This document shows positions 1 through 9,396 of a stretch of 64,000 nt of DNA, piece by piece. The notes under the pieces are model-generated. The model was not told the DNA's origin. It saw nothing but the letters and a program-made list of their open reading frames with translations, and ran no database searches. A program made the position numbers and the translations under genes. Location: contig CAAEUW010000018.1 of NCBI GenBank assembly GCA_900759325.1, positions 56,869-120,868 on the forward strand, written 5' to 3'. How positions within the stretch are numbered: position 1 is the stretch's first letter; every line of letters begins with the position of its first letter. The stretch is from an uncultured Peptostreptococcus sp. (GTDB lineage: Bacteria; Bacillota; Clostridia; Peptostreptococcales; Peptostreptococcaceae).

Positions 1-1239
1 GTATTTTTTCATATAGATGTAAACTCTGCCTACCTTAGCTGGGAGGCAGCCTACAGAAAAAGGCACAATATTGAGGGTCTGGACCTGATTAATATAGCTT
101 CTGCGGTGGCAGGTAGTTCAGAGAGAAGGAGTGGCATAATTTTGGCCAAGAGTCAGTTGGCCAAAAAGCTAGGTGTAAAGACAGGTGAACCTGTGGGCAT
201 AGCTAGGACCAAGTGTCCAGATATATACCTAGTTACACCAAATTTTGACCTCTATGTAGAGTATTCCAATCGTTTGATGGATTTTTTGAGGACCTATTCA
301 CCTAGTGTTTACCAGTATTCTATAGATGAGGCCTTTGTGGATATGACTGGGACCCAAAGGCTATTTGGAAATCCTATAGACTGTGCTGATACCATCCGAG
401 AGAGGGTAAGGACGGAACTAGGCTTTACTATAAATGTGGGGGTTTCTGACAAGATGGTCCTAGCCAAGATAGCTGGGGACTTCAGTAAGCCAGACAAGAC
501 CCACACCCTTTTCCAGTCGGAGATAGAGGAAAAAATGTGGCCACTTCCGATAGAAGACCTATTTTTTGTGGGGAGAAAGACTTCAAAAAAGCTTAGGAGT
601 CTTGGTATAGTAACTATAGGACAGTTGGCCAATACAGATATAAATTTTATGAAGAGGCACTTTAAAAAGCATGGTATAGTCATACACAACCATGCCAACG
701 GTCTGGATGGCTATGATTTTTTTCATAAGACCAATACTAATAATAGGTCTGTTGGCAATTCAACCACAACCTCCAGCGATATATACAGCTTTGAAGAGGC
801 CAAGCACTGGATTTTGGCCCTTAGTGAGACGGTCTGTGCTAGACTGAGGAGGAAAAATTCCACTGCAGGTGTAGTATCAGTGGAGCTTGTAGACAGGGAT
901 TTTAAAAGGTCACAGGCCCAGAGGACTCTTGGATTTAGGACCAATAAGGTCAGTGATATATATGGGGTAGCCTGTGAGATTTTTAAGAGTCTTTGGTGGG
1001 GCAAACCTATTAGACACATAGGCATAGGAACCAGCAAGGTCCAGGAGAAGGATTCAAACCAGCTCAACTTTTTCAACCAGATATCATCTAAGGAGGAAAG
1101 GCTATATTCGGCCATGGATGCTATAAGGGCCAAGTATGGTGATGATTCTGTAATGAGGGCCAGCTTCCTGTGTGGAGAGGCCGACCATATGGAGGGGGGA
1201 ACCTCTAAAAATAAAAAAAATGGTCTGATATATCTCTAG
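1..1239 (+). CDS. dinB: Y-family DNA polymerase IV, 5' end outside window
   Basis: Error-prone translesion polymerase of the DinB/UmuC family. The reading frame is open from base 1, where it reads FHIDVNSAYLSW, the first catalytic block with its metal-binding Asp, so only a few N-terminal residues are missing. The second catalytic block, YSIDEAFVDMT, carries the Asp-Glu pair. Palm, thumb (helix-hairpin-helix around VGRKTSKKLRSLGI) and little-finger regions follow. After the little finger, QLNFF resembles a beta-clamp-binding peptide. The internal ATG at 106 is not the true start because conserved catalytic sequence lies upstream of it. No LexA box can be assessed because the promoter is outside the window. 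The family is certain; the subfamily name dinB is less so. Confidence 0.9.
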   Translation, partial: VFFHIDVNSAYLSWEAAYRKRHNIEGLDLINIASAVAGSSERRSGIILAKSQLAKKLGVKTGEPVGIARTKCPDIYLVTPNFDLYVEYSNRLMDFLRTYSPSVYQYSIDEAFVDMTGTQRLFGNPIDCADTIRERVRTELGFTINVGVSDKMVLAKIAGDFSKPDKTHTLFQSEIEEKMWPLPIEDLFFVGRKTSKKLRSLGIVTIGQLANTDINFMKRHFKKHGIVIHNHANGLDGYDFFHKTNTNNRSVGNSTTTSSDIYSFEEAKHWILALSETVCARLRRKNSTAGVVSVELVDRDFKRSQAQRTLGFRTNKVSDIYGVACEIFKSLWWGKPIRHIGIGTSKVQEKDSNQLNFFNQISSKEERLYSAMDAIRAKYGDDSVMRASFLCGEADHMEGGTSKNKKNGLIYL

Positions 1240-1364
1240 AAGGAGTCCATTAAGAAAAACTAGGAAGAGCCTTGTGCTAATGATTAAAGCTTGGTCTTTT
1301 GGTGTATAAAAATAATATGAATCTATACAAAGAGTAAAGTGTAAAATGAAAGTGAGGAATATAG

Positions 1365-2804
1365 ATGAATGATATAGGTGTAATTGGACTATCTGTCATG
1401 GGGCTGAACCTAGCCCTAAATATGGCAGACAAGGGCTACAAGGTTTCCATCTACAATAGGACTAGCTCGGTTGTAGATGAAGTAATGAGAGACCATGGAC
1501 ATGAAAATTTCACACCAACCTATAATCTTGAGGACTTTGTCAAGTCTCTTGAAAGGCCTAGAAGAGTATTTCTGATGATAAAGTCTGGCAAGCCAATAGA
1601 TATGGTTATAGACCAGCTGATAGGTCTTTTGGATGAAGGTGACATCATAATAGACGGAGGGAATTCATATTTCAAGGATACTATAAGGAGGTCCAACTAC
1701 CTGGAGGGCAAGAAGATAAACTATCTAGGTGTTGGTATTTCAGGTGGTGAAGAGGGTGCAAGGTTTGGACCAGCTATCATGCCTAGTGGTAATAGGGAGG
1801 CCTATGAACATGTAAGGGATATCTTTGAAAATATATCAGCTAAGGCATATGGAGAAGCTTGTTGTAAGTATATTTCTACAGCCGGATCTGGCCACTACGT
1901 CAAGATGGTCCACAATGGCATAGAGTATGGCGATATGCAGCTTATCAGTGAGGCCTACATACTTCTAAGGGACCTAGGTGGTATGGACAATAGTCAGATT
2001 CAGGAGGTATTTGAGGCCTGGAACAAGACTGAGCTAGAGAGCTACCTGATAGAGATTACAGCCAATATTCTTAAGGTTAAGGAGGCAGACGGATCCTACC
2101 TAGTAGACAAGATTCTAGACAAGTCAGCCCAAAAGGGTACTGGTAAGTGGACCAACCTGGAGGCTATAGACCTAGGGGTTGATGTTTCTGTAATCACAGC
2201 TGCCCTAAATGCCAGATATATGTCTGGGCTAAAGGATGAAAGGGTCAAGCTATCTAAAATTATAGGTCAGAACAAGGCCGAATTTACAGGCAAGAAGGAT
2301 ATTTTGGACCTTATGGGTCTAGGCAGGGAGGACCTGGTAGACCTGGTTAAAAATAGCTTATATGCATCTAAGATAGTATCCTATGCCCAGGGCTTCAAGC
2401 TACTTAGTGTAGCCGAAAAGGAATATGGCTGGGACTTGAATTTTGCAGATATAGCAAAGATATTCAGGGGTGGATGTATAATTAGGGCTAAGTTCCTAAA
2501 TGATATATCAGCAGCCTTTGACCAGGACAAGGGAGTGGAGAATTTGTTGATGACAGACTTCTTCGCAAAGGAAATTAATGATAGGCTAGCAGACCTGAGA
2601 AAGCTAGTAGCTATTGGGGCTATGGGAGGTATTCCAATAACTGCTATGTCAGCAGCCTTGGCTTATGTGGACATGTATAGGTCTTCAAGATTAGGTGCCA
2701 ATATTGTACAGGCACAGAGGGATTATTTTGGGGCCCATACATTTGAAAGAGTAGATGTAGATGGAGTATTCCATCATGATTGGATAGATGAAGATGAAAA
2801 ATAA
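1365..2804 (+). CDS. gnd: 6-phosphogluconate dehydrogenase, decarboxylating
   Basis: Converts 6-phosphogluconate to ribulose 5-phosphate and CO2 with NADP reduction, the second oxidative step of the pentose phosphate pathway. At 479 aa it is the usual length of the long form. The N-terminal Rossmann motif is GLSVMGLNLALNMADKG. The substrate signature GISGGEEGARFGPAIMPSG lies near residue 125, and the catalytic Lys and substrate contacts are in KMVHNGIEYGDMQLI. An AGTGAGGAATATAG stretch precedes the ATG as a weak ribosome site. Its last 17 bases overlap zwf, so the two oxidative-branch enzymes are translationally coupled. Confidence 0.96.
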   Translation: MNDIGVIGLSVMGLNLALNMADKGYKVSIYNRTSSVVDEVMRDHGHENFTPTYNLEDFVKSLERPRRVFLMIKSGKPIDMVIDQLIGLLDEGDIIIDGGNSYFKDTIRRSNYLEGKKINYLGVGISGGEEGARFGPAIMPSGNREAYEHVRDIFENISAKAYGEACCKYISTAGSGHYVKMVHNGIEYGDMQLISEAYILLRDLGGMDNSQIQEVFEAWNKTELESYLIEITANILKVKEADGSYLVDKILDKSAQKGTGKWTNLEAIDLGVDVSVITAALNARYMSGLKDERVKLSKIIGQNKAEFTGKKDILDLMGLGREDLVDLVKNSLYASKIVSYAQGFKLLSVAEKEYGWDLNFADIAKIFRGGCIIRAKFLNDISAAFDQDKGVENLLMTDFFAKEINDRLADLRKLVAIGAMGGIPITAMSAALAYVDMYRSSRLGANIVQAQRDYFGAHTFERVDVDGVFHHDWIDEDEK

Positions 2805-4167
2805 GGGAATAATAATATTTGGAGGAACAGGGGATTTAGCTTATAGGAAGCTATTTCCAGCTTTATATAACTTGCATTGTCTAGGCCTATTGCCAGAGGA
2901 CTACAAGGTAGTTGGTGTAGGTAGGAAGGGCTACAGCAAGGAAGACTATGTTGAGATAATTAAAAAGTGGACTAGTGAATTTTCTAGGCTAAAGTATACA
3001 GAGGAGGACTTCTCTGAATTTTCAAAGAGGATAATCTACTACCAGATGGATATGACTAAGGTTGCCCAGTATAGGGACCTACTAGCTGACTTGGACTATG
3101 CAAATGGCAGGAAAGAGAGCGGATGGACATATTACTATGCAGTACCACCTAAGATATTCGGCTTTATAACTGATGGTATTAGGTTGGCAGGCTGTCCTTT
3201 GAGTGGGGCCAAGGTAATAATCGAAAAGCCATTTGGTGACACTATGGATGCAGCAGAATATATTTACAAGAACCTAAAGCAGTGCTTCTCACAAGAAAAT
3301 ATATTCTTTATAGACCACTATTTAGGTAAGGAAATGATAATAAATATAATGACCCTAAGGTTTGCCAACGCCATATTCGGAGGTGTATGGAATAAGGACT
3401 TTATAGAAAAGGTCGAAATAAATGCCTTTGAAGAGGTGGGTGTAGGCACAAGAGGTGGCTACTATGACAAGAGCGGGGCCATGGTGGATATGGTACAGAA
3501 CCACCTATTCCAGATCCTGTCTATAGTGGCAATGGAAAGACCAGCAGACAATTCATCTGAGGCTATAAAGGCTGCCCAGACCAAGCTATTCAAGGAGCTG
3601 AAGGATATAGAGGACCCTCACAAGATAGACCAGCTACTTGTAATGGGCCAGTACAAGGGTTACCTAGAGGAAGATAAGATAGACCCAGAATCTACTACAG
3701 AAACATATGTAGCTCTTAAGTTGGCTATAGAAAATGACAGGTGGAGGGGAGTTCCATTCTACCTAAGGACAGGTAAGAAGATGGCTCAGAAAAAGAGTGA
3801 GGTAGTCATCACCTTTAAGTCTACTACAGAGGGTGCCAAGTCAAACAAGCTGATAATAGAGATACAGCCGGACGAGGGCGTCAAGCTAGACTTCAATATA
3901 AAGAAGCCAGGCACAGAAAATACCATAGAAAAGGTTGATATGGACTTTTGCCAGAGTTGTGTATTGGAAAATAGGCAGAATACACCAGAAGCATATGAAA
4001 GGTTATTAATGGCTGCCATGGACGAGGATAGGTCCCTATTCTCCCAGTGGAACCAGATAGAGATTTGCTGGAAGTATATCAATAGGATAATGGAAATATA
4101 CCATAGGTTCTCTGACAAGGTTCATGTATATGAGCCAGGCCAGGATGGTCCTATAAATAATTTTTAG
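2788..4167 (+). CDS. zwf: Glucose-6-phosphate 1-dehydrogenase
   Basis: Oxidises glucose 6-phosphate to 6-phosphogluconolactone with NADP. The protein has an N-terminal dinucleotide-binding motif (IFGGTGDLAYRKL, residues about 8-20), the active-site signature FIDHYLGKE and the downstream VQNHLFQIL block. Its 459 aa is slightly shorter than the typical 480-500. The start lies inside gnd; ATGs at 2788 and 2794 are both possible and neither has a strong ribosome site, which fits coupling to gnd. No 6-phosphogluconolactonase gene is adjacent, so that step must be encoded elsewhere or occur spontaneously. Confidence 0.95.
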   Translation: MKMKNKGIIIFGGTGDLAYRKLFPALYNLHCLGLLPEDYKVVGVGRKGYSKEDYVEIIKKWTSEFSRLKYTEEDFSEFSKRIIYYQMDMTKVAQYRDLLADLDYANGRKESGWTYYYAVPPKIFGFITDGIRLAGCPLSGAKVIIEKPFGDTMDAAEYIYKNLKQCFSQENIFFIDHYLGKEMIINIMTLRFANAIFGGVWNKDFIEKVEINAFEEVGVGTRGGYYDKSGAMVDMVQNHLFQILSIVAMERPADNSSEAIKAAQTKLFKELKDIEDPHKIDQLLVMGQYKGYLEEDKIDPESTTETYVALKLAIENDRWRGVPFYLRTGKKMAQKKSEVVITFKSTTEGAKSNKLIIEIQPDEGVKLDFNIKKPGTENTIEKVDMDFCQSCVLENRQNTPEAYERLLMAAMDEDRSLFSQWNQIEICWKYINRIMEIYHRFSDKVHVYEPGQDGPINNF

Positions 4168-4253
4168 TATATACATAAGGCAAAGAAATGTACTATAATA
4201 GATAGTATGGTATTAGCGAAGTTACTTTATTAGACAATATTGGAGGTAGAATA

Positions 4254-5180
4254 ATGAGTGAAGTTAAGGTTCATGATATAGTAATAATCGGTAGTGGCCC
4301 TGGTGGTATGACTGCTGGTATATATGGTGGAAGGGCAGAGTTGGATACAGTAATTTTGGAAAAGAACTTCCACGGCGGCCAGATGGTTTCTACTACGGAA
4401 ATAGAAAACTATCCAGCCCTACCTGAAACTAATGGTATCCAGCTGGCTAATGATATGCTAGCCCATGCCAAGAAGTTTGGGGCTAAGATTGAATACAAGG
4501 GAGTAGACTCAATTGAGGTGCTAGAAGATGGTACAAAGAAGTTGATAGCAGGTGGAGAGGAAATCTTAACTAAGACTGTAATACTATCAATGGGATCTAC
4601 ACCAAGAAAGCTAGGTCTAGACAAGGAAGACAAGTTTACTGGAAGGGGCCTAGGCTACTGTGCAACATGTGATGGTGGCTTCTATAGAAATAAGGTAGTG
4701 GCAGTAAATGGTGGTGGAGACACAGCTGTTGAAGATGCCCTATACCTATCAAGAATAGCATCTAAGGTATACCTAATCCACAGGAGAGACGAGCTAAGAG
4801 CCAATAAGACACTACAGACAAGGCTAGCTGAATCTAACGTAGAGGTTGTATGGAACAGCACAATCAAGGAAATCATAGGTGAAGAAAAGCTAACAGGTGT
4901 AGTAACTGTAGACAAGACAGACCAGTCGGAAAGAAAGATAGAACTAGATGGTCTATTTGTAGCAATCGGTGGTATACCTACTTCAGGTCTAGTAGACGGT
5001 CTAGTAGATTTAAATCCACAGGGCTATATAGTAACTGATGAAGACTGTCAGACAAGTGTCGATGGTATTTATGCGGTTGGCGACATTAGGGTTAAGTCTC
5101 TAAGACAGGTGATAACTGCAGCTGCTGATGGAGCTATAGCAGTTCATGCGGCAGAAAAATACATACTAGAGCACCAGTAA
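4254..5180 (+). CDS. trxB: Thioredoxin reductase (NADPH)
   Basis: FAD-dependent reductase that keeps thioredoxin reduced in the cytoplasm. The 308 aa match the low-molecular-weight class. The FAD motif is GSGPGGMTAGIYGGRA near the N-terminus, the redox-active pair is CATC in YCATCDGG, the NADPH motif is NGGGDTAVEDALYLSR followed by HRRDELRA, and the C-terminal FAD motif ends with GIYAVGDIR. TGGAGG seven bases before the ATG supports the start. No thioredoxin gene is next to it. Transcription probably stops at the hairpin at 5290-5337, which also serves the convergent lipoprotein gene. Confidence 0.95.
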   Translation: MSEVKVHDIVIIGSGPGGMTAGIYGGRAELDTVILEKNFHGGQMVSTTEIENYPALPETNGIQLANDMLAHAKKFGAKIEYKGVDSIEVLEDGTKKLIAGGEEILTKTVILSMGSTPRKLGLDKEDKFTGRGLGYCATCDGGFYRNKVVAVNGGGDTAVEDALYLSRIASKVYLIHRRDELRANKTLQTRLAESNVEVVWNSTIKEIIGEEKLTGVVTVDKTDQSERKIELDGLFVAIGGIPTSGLVDGLVDLNPQGYIVTDEDCQTSVDGIYAVGDIRVKSLRQVITAAADGAIAVHAAEKYILEHQ

Positions 5181-5289
5181 ATTAAATATAATAGTGGGTC
5201 ATATAGGTGGCTGACTAAGATTTTTATAAATACCAAGGGAGGTTTTACCAAACTGGGTATTTTGTGAAGAAATTAATAGTAATAAAAAA

Positions 5290-5337
5290 ATGCCGACACC
5301 CAAGCTAGTGCTATACTAGACTTTGGGGTCGGTATTT
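5290..5337. terminator. Bidirectional rho-independent terminator
   Basis: An imperfect inverted repeat (ATGCCGACACCCAAG pairing with CTTTGGGGTCGGTAT, one mismatch plus G-U pairs) has T-rich sequence on the right and an A-run on the left. It can therefore end both trxB (+) and the PepSY lipoprotein gene (-). Confidence 0.85.
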
Positions 5338-5348
5338 TATATTTATAA

Positions 5349-6110
5349 TTATTCTTGGCTAGTAGTACTAGTAGTATTATCACTGGCACCAGTAGTGTCA
5401 CTACTTGAAGTACTAGTAGTCTTATCTGTTGAACTAGTCTGGCTTGCTTCAAGGTCGGCCTTAGTCAAAATCTTGCCTGAAATAGCATCTACTAATACAG
5501 TTTCGGTATTCTTTACATCCCCATCATATAGCTTGAATGAGAATACATTCATACCATTTTTTGCAAATAGCTTGTATGATAGGACCTGAGTATAGTTCTT
5601 TGTAGAGGCCTTTGCAGCTAACTGGGCAGCCTCATCTACATCCATTACAGGGACAAAGTCTAGCAGGTTAGCCTTAAGGTCAGCACTTGCCGGACCATTT
5701 TCAGTCTTACTTAATATATCGCCGGTCTTGGCATCAATTGTCATAGTCTGGCTAAGCCCCTTTTTAGAGATTACTTCTAGCGTGTAGATGTACTTCTTTT
5801 CAGTCTTAGCTTCCTCTGCTTCATCCTTCTTCTCAGTCTTTACAGGGATATCCTTCTCTTCTAGACTTACTGATGCTACACTGCCTGCTTTTTCAGCAGT
5901 TGTGAATTTTAATAGGGCAGCCTGTAGTCCTATTAGTTTTTCAGACTTTAGCTCGTTTACTAGGCTAGGGCCAGATGCCTTGTTTTTATCACCGTCACCA
6001 GCATTTTTAGAGCCACATCCTACTAGGGATAGGGCAAGGATAGAACACATTGAAAAGACTAGTAGTTTTTTTTCTATTTTTTTTCTGTTATTATTTTTTG
6101 AAATTTTCAT
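5349..6110 (-). CDS. Secreted lipoprotein with PepSY-like domains
   Basis: A 253-aa predicted lipoprotein of unknown specific role. The N-terminus has a basic region, a hydrophobic stretch and the lipobox LVGC (Cys about residue 32). Two PepSY-like units follow: one around YTLEVISKKG/MTIDAKTGDIL and a second around FSFKLYDGD/VLVDAISGKIL. PepSY domains are often linked to protease inhibition or cell-surface regulation, but that does not establish a role here. The last 25 or so residues are a low-complexity Ser/Thr/Asp tail. It sits alone between terminators and converges on trxB. A GATAGATATG context with upstream AAGGAG on the minus strand supports the start. Confidence 0.8.
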   Translation of the reverse strand: MKISKNNNRKKIEKKLLVFSMCSILALSLVGCGSKNAGDGDKNKASGPSLVNELKSEKLIGLQAALLKFTTAEKAGSVASVSLEEKDIPVKTEKKDEAEEAKTEKKYIYTLEVISKKGLSQTMTIDAKTGDILSKTENGPASADLKANLLDFVPVMDVDEAAQLAAKASTKNYTQVLSYKLFAKNGMNVFSFKLYDGDVKNTETVLVDAISGKILTKADLEASQTSSTDKTTSTSSSDTTGASDNTTSTTSQE

Positions 6111-6202
6111 ATCTATCTCCTTATCGAATTATAATCAATAGTAGCTATATTATACTATAAAATTTAAATGCTAGTAAAGTACTAAAAAAAAGTCTCTGCT
6201 TG

Positions 6203-6211
6203 TGGTATAAT
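6203..6211 (+). promoter_or_regulatory. Extended -10 promoter of trkA-trkH
   Basis: TGGTATAAT is a perfect TGnTATAAT extended -10, about 45 bases before the trkA GTG. No good -35 is visible, as is common for this promoter class. Confidence 0.65.
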
Positions 6212-6256
6212 ATTCAAATGAAGATATTAACACGTTAGTTGTGGAAGGAGAAAAAA

Positions 6257-7621
6257 GTGAAGATCGTAATAATAGGTGGAGGAAAGGTTGGTTCTAAGCT
6301 ATCTGAGGAGTTGTCTAATGAATCTCATGACGTAACGGTTATAGAGCAGGATGTAGATGTAATCAACAGGATAAATTCTAACCAGGATGTTGCCTGCATA
6401 AATGGAAATGCTATCAATCGTGAAATACTAAAAGAGGCTGGCGTAGAGGAGGCAGACCTACTAATTGGGTGTACCTCATCTGATGAAATAAACATGTTCT
6501 CTTGCTTGTTTGCCAAAAATCTAGGGGCAAAAAATACTATAGCAAGGGTTAGAAATCCAGAATACTACAGCCAATTAAATTATATAAAGGAAGATCTGGG
6601 TCTAAGTATGATTATAAATCCAGAGTTTGTTGCTGCCAATGTAATTTCAAGGATCTTGAGGTTCCCGTCGGCAATCAAGGTTGAGACCTTTGCCAAGGGT
6701 AAGGTCGAGTTGATGGAGTTTAAAATATATGAAAATTCCGAGCTAGTTGGCAAGCAGATGAAGGATGTGGTAAAGACCTTTGGTGTAAAAATTTTGGTTT
6801 GTGCCATACAGAGAAGGGATGAAGTATTTATACCAGATGGTAATTTCACCTTTGAGAAGGGGGACAAGCTGAGTATAGCTGGTAGCCACGAGGACTTGGA
6901 AAAATTCCTAAAGAAGGTTGGTGGCCTTAAGAGAAAGGTCAAGACTGTTATGATAATTGGTGGAGGTAAGATCGCCTACTACCTATGTAAGAGTCTTGAG
7001 AACATAAATATTAAGACTAAGATTATAGAAAGAGACAGGAAGACTTGTCATTTCTTGGCACAGAACCTTCCTAAGGTCGATATTATACATGGGGATGGAA
7101 CAGACAACCAGATACTAGAGGAAGAGGGTATCCACGAGGTAGATGCCTTTGTATCCCTAACTGGTATTGATGAAGAAAATATCATCATGTCTATGTATGC
7201 AGACTCTAAGGGGGCTTCTAAGGTTATTACAAAGATTAGTCAGTCTACCTTCAAGGATATGATTGATACCTTTAATCTAGATACTGTAATATCGCCAAAG
7301 GAATTGACAGCTACAAGGATACTTCAGTATGTTAAGGCTATGAACAACTCCTATGGTAGCCAGCTGAATTCCCTATATAGAATAGTAAATGACAAGGTTG
7401 AGGTATTGGAATTTTCAGTAAATGCTACTGGTAGGATAGTCAACCAGCCATTGAAGGACCTAAAGTTTAAAAAGGGCATGCTGATAGCTTGTATAGTGCG
7501 TAACGGTAAAATAATAATACCAGGTGGAGATGATAAGATTATGGTAGGCGATAATATTATCATCGTGACTTCGAGCCTGAGAATAACTGATATAGAAGAT
7601 ATACTAGAACGAAGCGTATAG
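6257..7621 (+). CDS. trkA: Trk potassium uptake regulatory NAD-binding protein
   Basis: Cytoplasmic gating subunit of a Trk/Ktr K+ channel. The protein has a duplicated RCK layout: Rossmann fold (KIVIIGGGKVGSKL), TrkA-C, a second Rossmann fold (VMIIGGGKIAYYL, about residue 225) and a second TrkA-C. This double form (about 454 aa) is TrkA-like rather than the single-RCK KtrA. I chose the GTG at 6257 because GGAAGGAG lies seven bases upstream and translation then begins directly at the fold; an in-frame TTG at 6239 would add six unlikely residues. It is followed 20 bases later by the membrane partner trkH. Confidence 0.93.
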   Translation: MKIVIIGGGKVGSKLSEELSNESHDVTVIEQDVDVINRINSNQDVACINGNAINREILKEAGVEEADLLIGCTSSDEINMFSCLFAKNLGAKNTIARVRNPEYYSQLNYIKEDLGLSMIINPEFVAANVISRILRFPSAIKVETFAKGKVELMEFKIYENSELVGKQMKDVVKTFGVKILVCAIQRRDEVFIPDGNFTFEKGDKLSIAGSHEDLEKFLKKVGGLKRKVKTVMIIGGGKIAYYLCKSLENINIKTKIIERDRKTCHFLAQNLPKVDIIHGDGTDNQILEEEGIHEVDAFVSLTGIDEENIIMSMYADSKGASKVITKISQSTFKDMIDTFNLDTVISPKELTATRILQYVKAMNNSYGSQLNSLYRIVNDKVEVLEFSVNATGRIVNQPLKDLKFKKGMLIACIVRNGKIIIPGGDDKIMVGDNIIIVTSSLRITDIEDILERSV

Positions 7622-7641
7622 GTTTATTTAGGAGAATTAAG

Positions 7642-9093
7642 ATGAATTATGGAATGATGGTCTATGTTCTTATGAATATAGCCAAGGTGGAAGGTTTTTT
7701 AATGTTTATACCTGCCATAGTATCATTGGCATATGGAGAGAGGGATGTGGCTCTTAGGATTTTTGAGATAGCCCTAGTCTCTGCTGGAGTTGGTATGGCA
7801 TTTACAAGAAAAAGGCCAACCAAGTCTGAATTGTTTATCAAGGACGGTCTCTTGATAGTAGGCTTGGCCTGGATTATATTTTCTGTGATAGGGGCCATGC
7901 CCTATTTTCTGACAGGAAGTATAGCCAGTCCAATAGATGCATTTTTCGAAACTGTATCAGGTTTTACTACTACAGGGTCTACGATCCTTACTGATATAGA
8001 GGCACTTCCAATAGGTATCCTATTTTGGAGGTCCTTTACTCACTGGATAGGCGGTATGGGAGTATTGGTCTTTGTAATGGCCGTAATACCCCTATCATCT
8101 GGAAATACAATGAATATAATGAGGGCAGAGGTACCAGGCCCTACAGTGGACAAGCTGGTTCCAAAGACTAAGCAGACAGCGAAAATTTTGTACTATCTAT
8201 ACATAGCCCTGACAGCCATAGAGGTAGTTTTACTGATGATGGGTGGCATGCCATTTATGGATAGCTTGACAAACTCATTTTCTACTGCAGGTACAGGTGG
8301 ATTCTGTATGAGGGCTGATAGTATAGGCTACTACAACAGCGCCTATATTGATGGTGTAATTACAGTGTTTATGATCCTATTTGGTATAAACTTCAACCTG
8401 TTTTATTTAATATTATTGAAGAAGTTTAAGCGTATATTCAAGAGTGAAGAGCTAAAGGCTTACCTGGCAATTATAGCTGTATCTATAGGTCTGATTACTT
8501 GGAATATATACGCTATGTATGGCAGTGTATTGAAGGCCTTTAGGTATGCATCCTTCCAGGTTGCAACCATAATAACTACTACAGGTTTTATGACTACTGA
8601 CTACAATCTTTGGCCGAGCTTTTCAAAGGCTATCCTCTTGTCCCTGATGGTAATAGGTGCATGTGCAGGTTCTACTGGTGGTGGTATAAAGGTATCCAGG
8701 GTACTTATTACCTTTAAGTACATAAAGTCAGAGATTAAAAAGGTTATTCAGCCTAGGTCAGTTAGTAATATTACTATGGATGAAAAGCTAATAGATGATA
8801 CGGTAACAAAGAATGTATCAGCCTACCTTTTGATATATACAATTATAATGGTGGTATCATTCATTTTGATAACCCTAAATGAGTTTGATATAGAGACATC
8901 CTTGACATCGGTCATTACTTGTGTGAATAATGTAGGACCGGGATTTGGTAATTTGGTAGGTCCTACTGGTAACTTCTCGACCTTCTCAGTTTTCTCTAAG
9001 CTAGTCTTGTGCTTAGATATGCTGTTGGGTAGGCTGGAGATATTCCCAATCTTATTCCTATTCAGTCCAAGGATATTTAATAGGCGTTTTTAA
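7642..9093 (+). CDS. trkH: Trk potassium transporter membrane subunit
   Basis: K+-translocating subunit of the TrkH/KtrB superfamily, 483 aa, with repeated membrane-pore-membrane units. Four selectivity-filter-like loops are visible: TTTGSTILTD, STAGTGGFCM, TTTGFMTTDY and NVGPGFGN, each with the key Gly. The fourth unit is preceded by GACAGSTGGGIKVSR. The length is that of TrkH rather than the shorter KtrB. GGAGAATTAAG precedes the ATG. Adjacent trkA supplies the cytoplasmic regulator, so the pair forms a complete uptake system. Confidence 0.93.
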   Translation: MNYGMMVYVLMNIAKVEGFLMFIPAIVSLAYGERDVALRIFEIALVSAGVGMAFTRKRPTKSELFIKDGLLIVGLAWIIFSVIGAMPYFLTGSIASPIDAFFETVSGFTTTGSTILTDIEALPIGILFWRSFTHWIGGMGVLVFVMAVIPLSSGNTMNIMRAEVPGPTVDKLVPKTKQTAKILYYLYIALTAIEVVLLMMGGMPFMDSLTNSFSTAGTGGFCMRADSIGYYNSAYIDGVITVFMILFGINFNLFYLILLKKFKRIFKSEELKAYLAIIAVSIGLITWNIYAMYGSVLKAFRYASFQVATIITTTGFMTTDYNLWPSFSKAILLSLMVIGACAGSTGGGIKVSRVLITFKYIKSEIKKVIQPRSVSNITMDEKLIDDTVTKNVSAYLLIYTIIMVVSFILITLNEFDIETSLTSVITCVNNVGPGFGNLVGPTGNFSTFSVFSKLVLCLDMLLGRLEIFPILFLFSPRIFNRRF

Positions 9094-9189
9094 CATATCG
9101 AAATTTCTTGCTTATGGGGTTGAAAAAGACAATCCGCTAGAATGAGATATTATTAGTTGGGAAAAGAATAATACGAACGATTTTGAAGG

Positions 9190-9245
9190 GAAGGGCATTA
9201 ACGTATATTGTGCAATATACGATTATATGGACTTTCCTTTTTTTG
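9190..9245 (+). terminator. Hairpin with perfect 9-bp palindrome and T-tract after trkH
   Basis: The core at 9202-9221 is a perfect CGTATATTG/CAATATACG inverted repeat with a two-base loop. Flanking purine-rich (GGGAAGGG) and pyrimidine-rich (ACTTTCC) arms lie outside it, followed by a run of Ts. Most simply it is the trkA-trkH terminator. A protein-binding operator upstream of purA cannot be excluded. Confidence 0.6.
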
Positions 9246-9247
9246 TA

Positions 9248-9256
9248 TGGTATAAT
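9248..9256 (+). promoter_or_regulatory. Extended -10 promoter of purA-purB
   Basis: TGGTATAAT follows the terminator T-tract. It would give a 5' leader of about 130 bases before purA. Confidence 0.6.
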
Positions 9257-9262
9257 TTTAAG

Positions 9263-9396
9263 GTAATAGACAGTCGCGAGCTAGGTTTATTACGCAGATA
9301 CTGGCTATGATAGGCAGTATATTGGTATCTAAATAGGCCTGTATACCAAGGTGGTAAATAGGTAGTGTGTAGCTAGTAATAGAAAGGACTGAAGAA
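9263..9396 (+). other. Long untranslated purA leader with possible RNA structure
   Basis: The trkH-purA gap is just over 300 bases. Beyond the terminator and promoter it holds about 130 bases with a nested inverted repeat: AGATAC...GTATCT (about 9296-9330) enclosing TACTG...CAGTA. A downstream GGTGGTA resembles a T-box core only superficially. I do not recognise a known riboswitch, and no purine-riboswitch core is evident. Confidence 0.35.

Noticed and set aside
5323..5589. Plus-strand hydrophobic open frame opposite the PepSY lipoprotein
   Set aside because: It mirrors the Ser/Thr repeat tail of the real minus-strand gene and has no ribosome site.
9330..9370. GGTGGTA in the purA leader as a T-box
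   Set aside because: No specifier stem, no full AGGGTGGNACCGCG core and no downstream terminator/antiterminator pair; purA is not an amino-acid gene.
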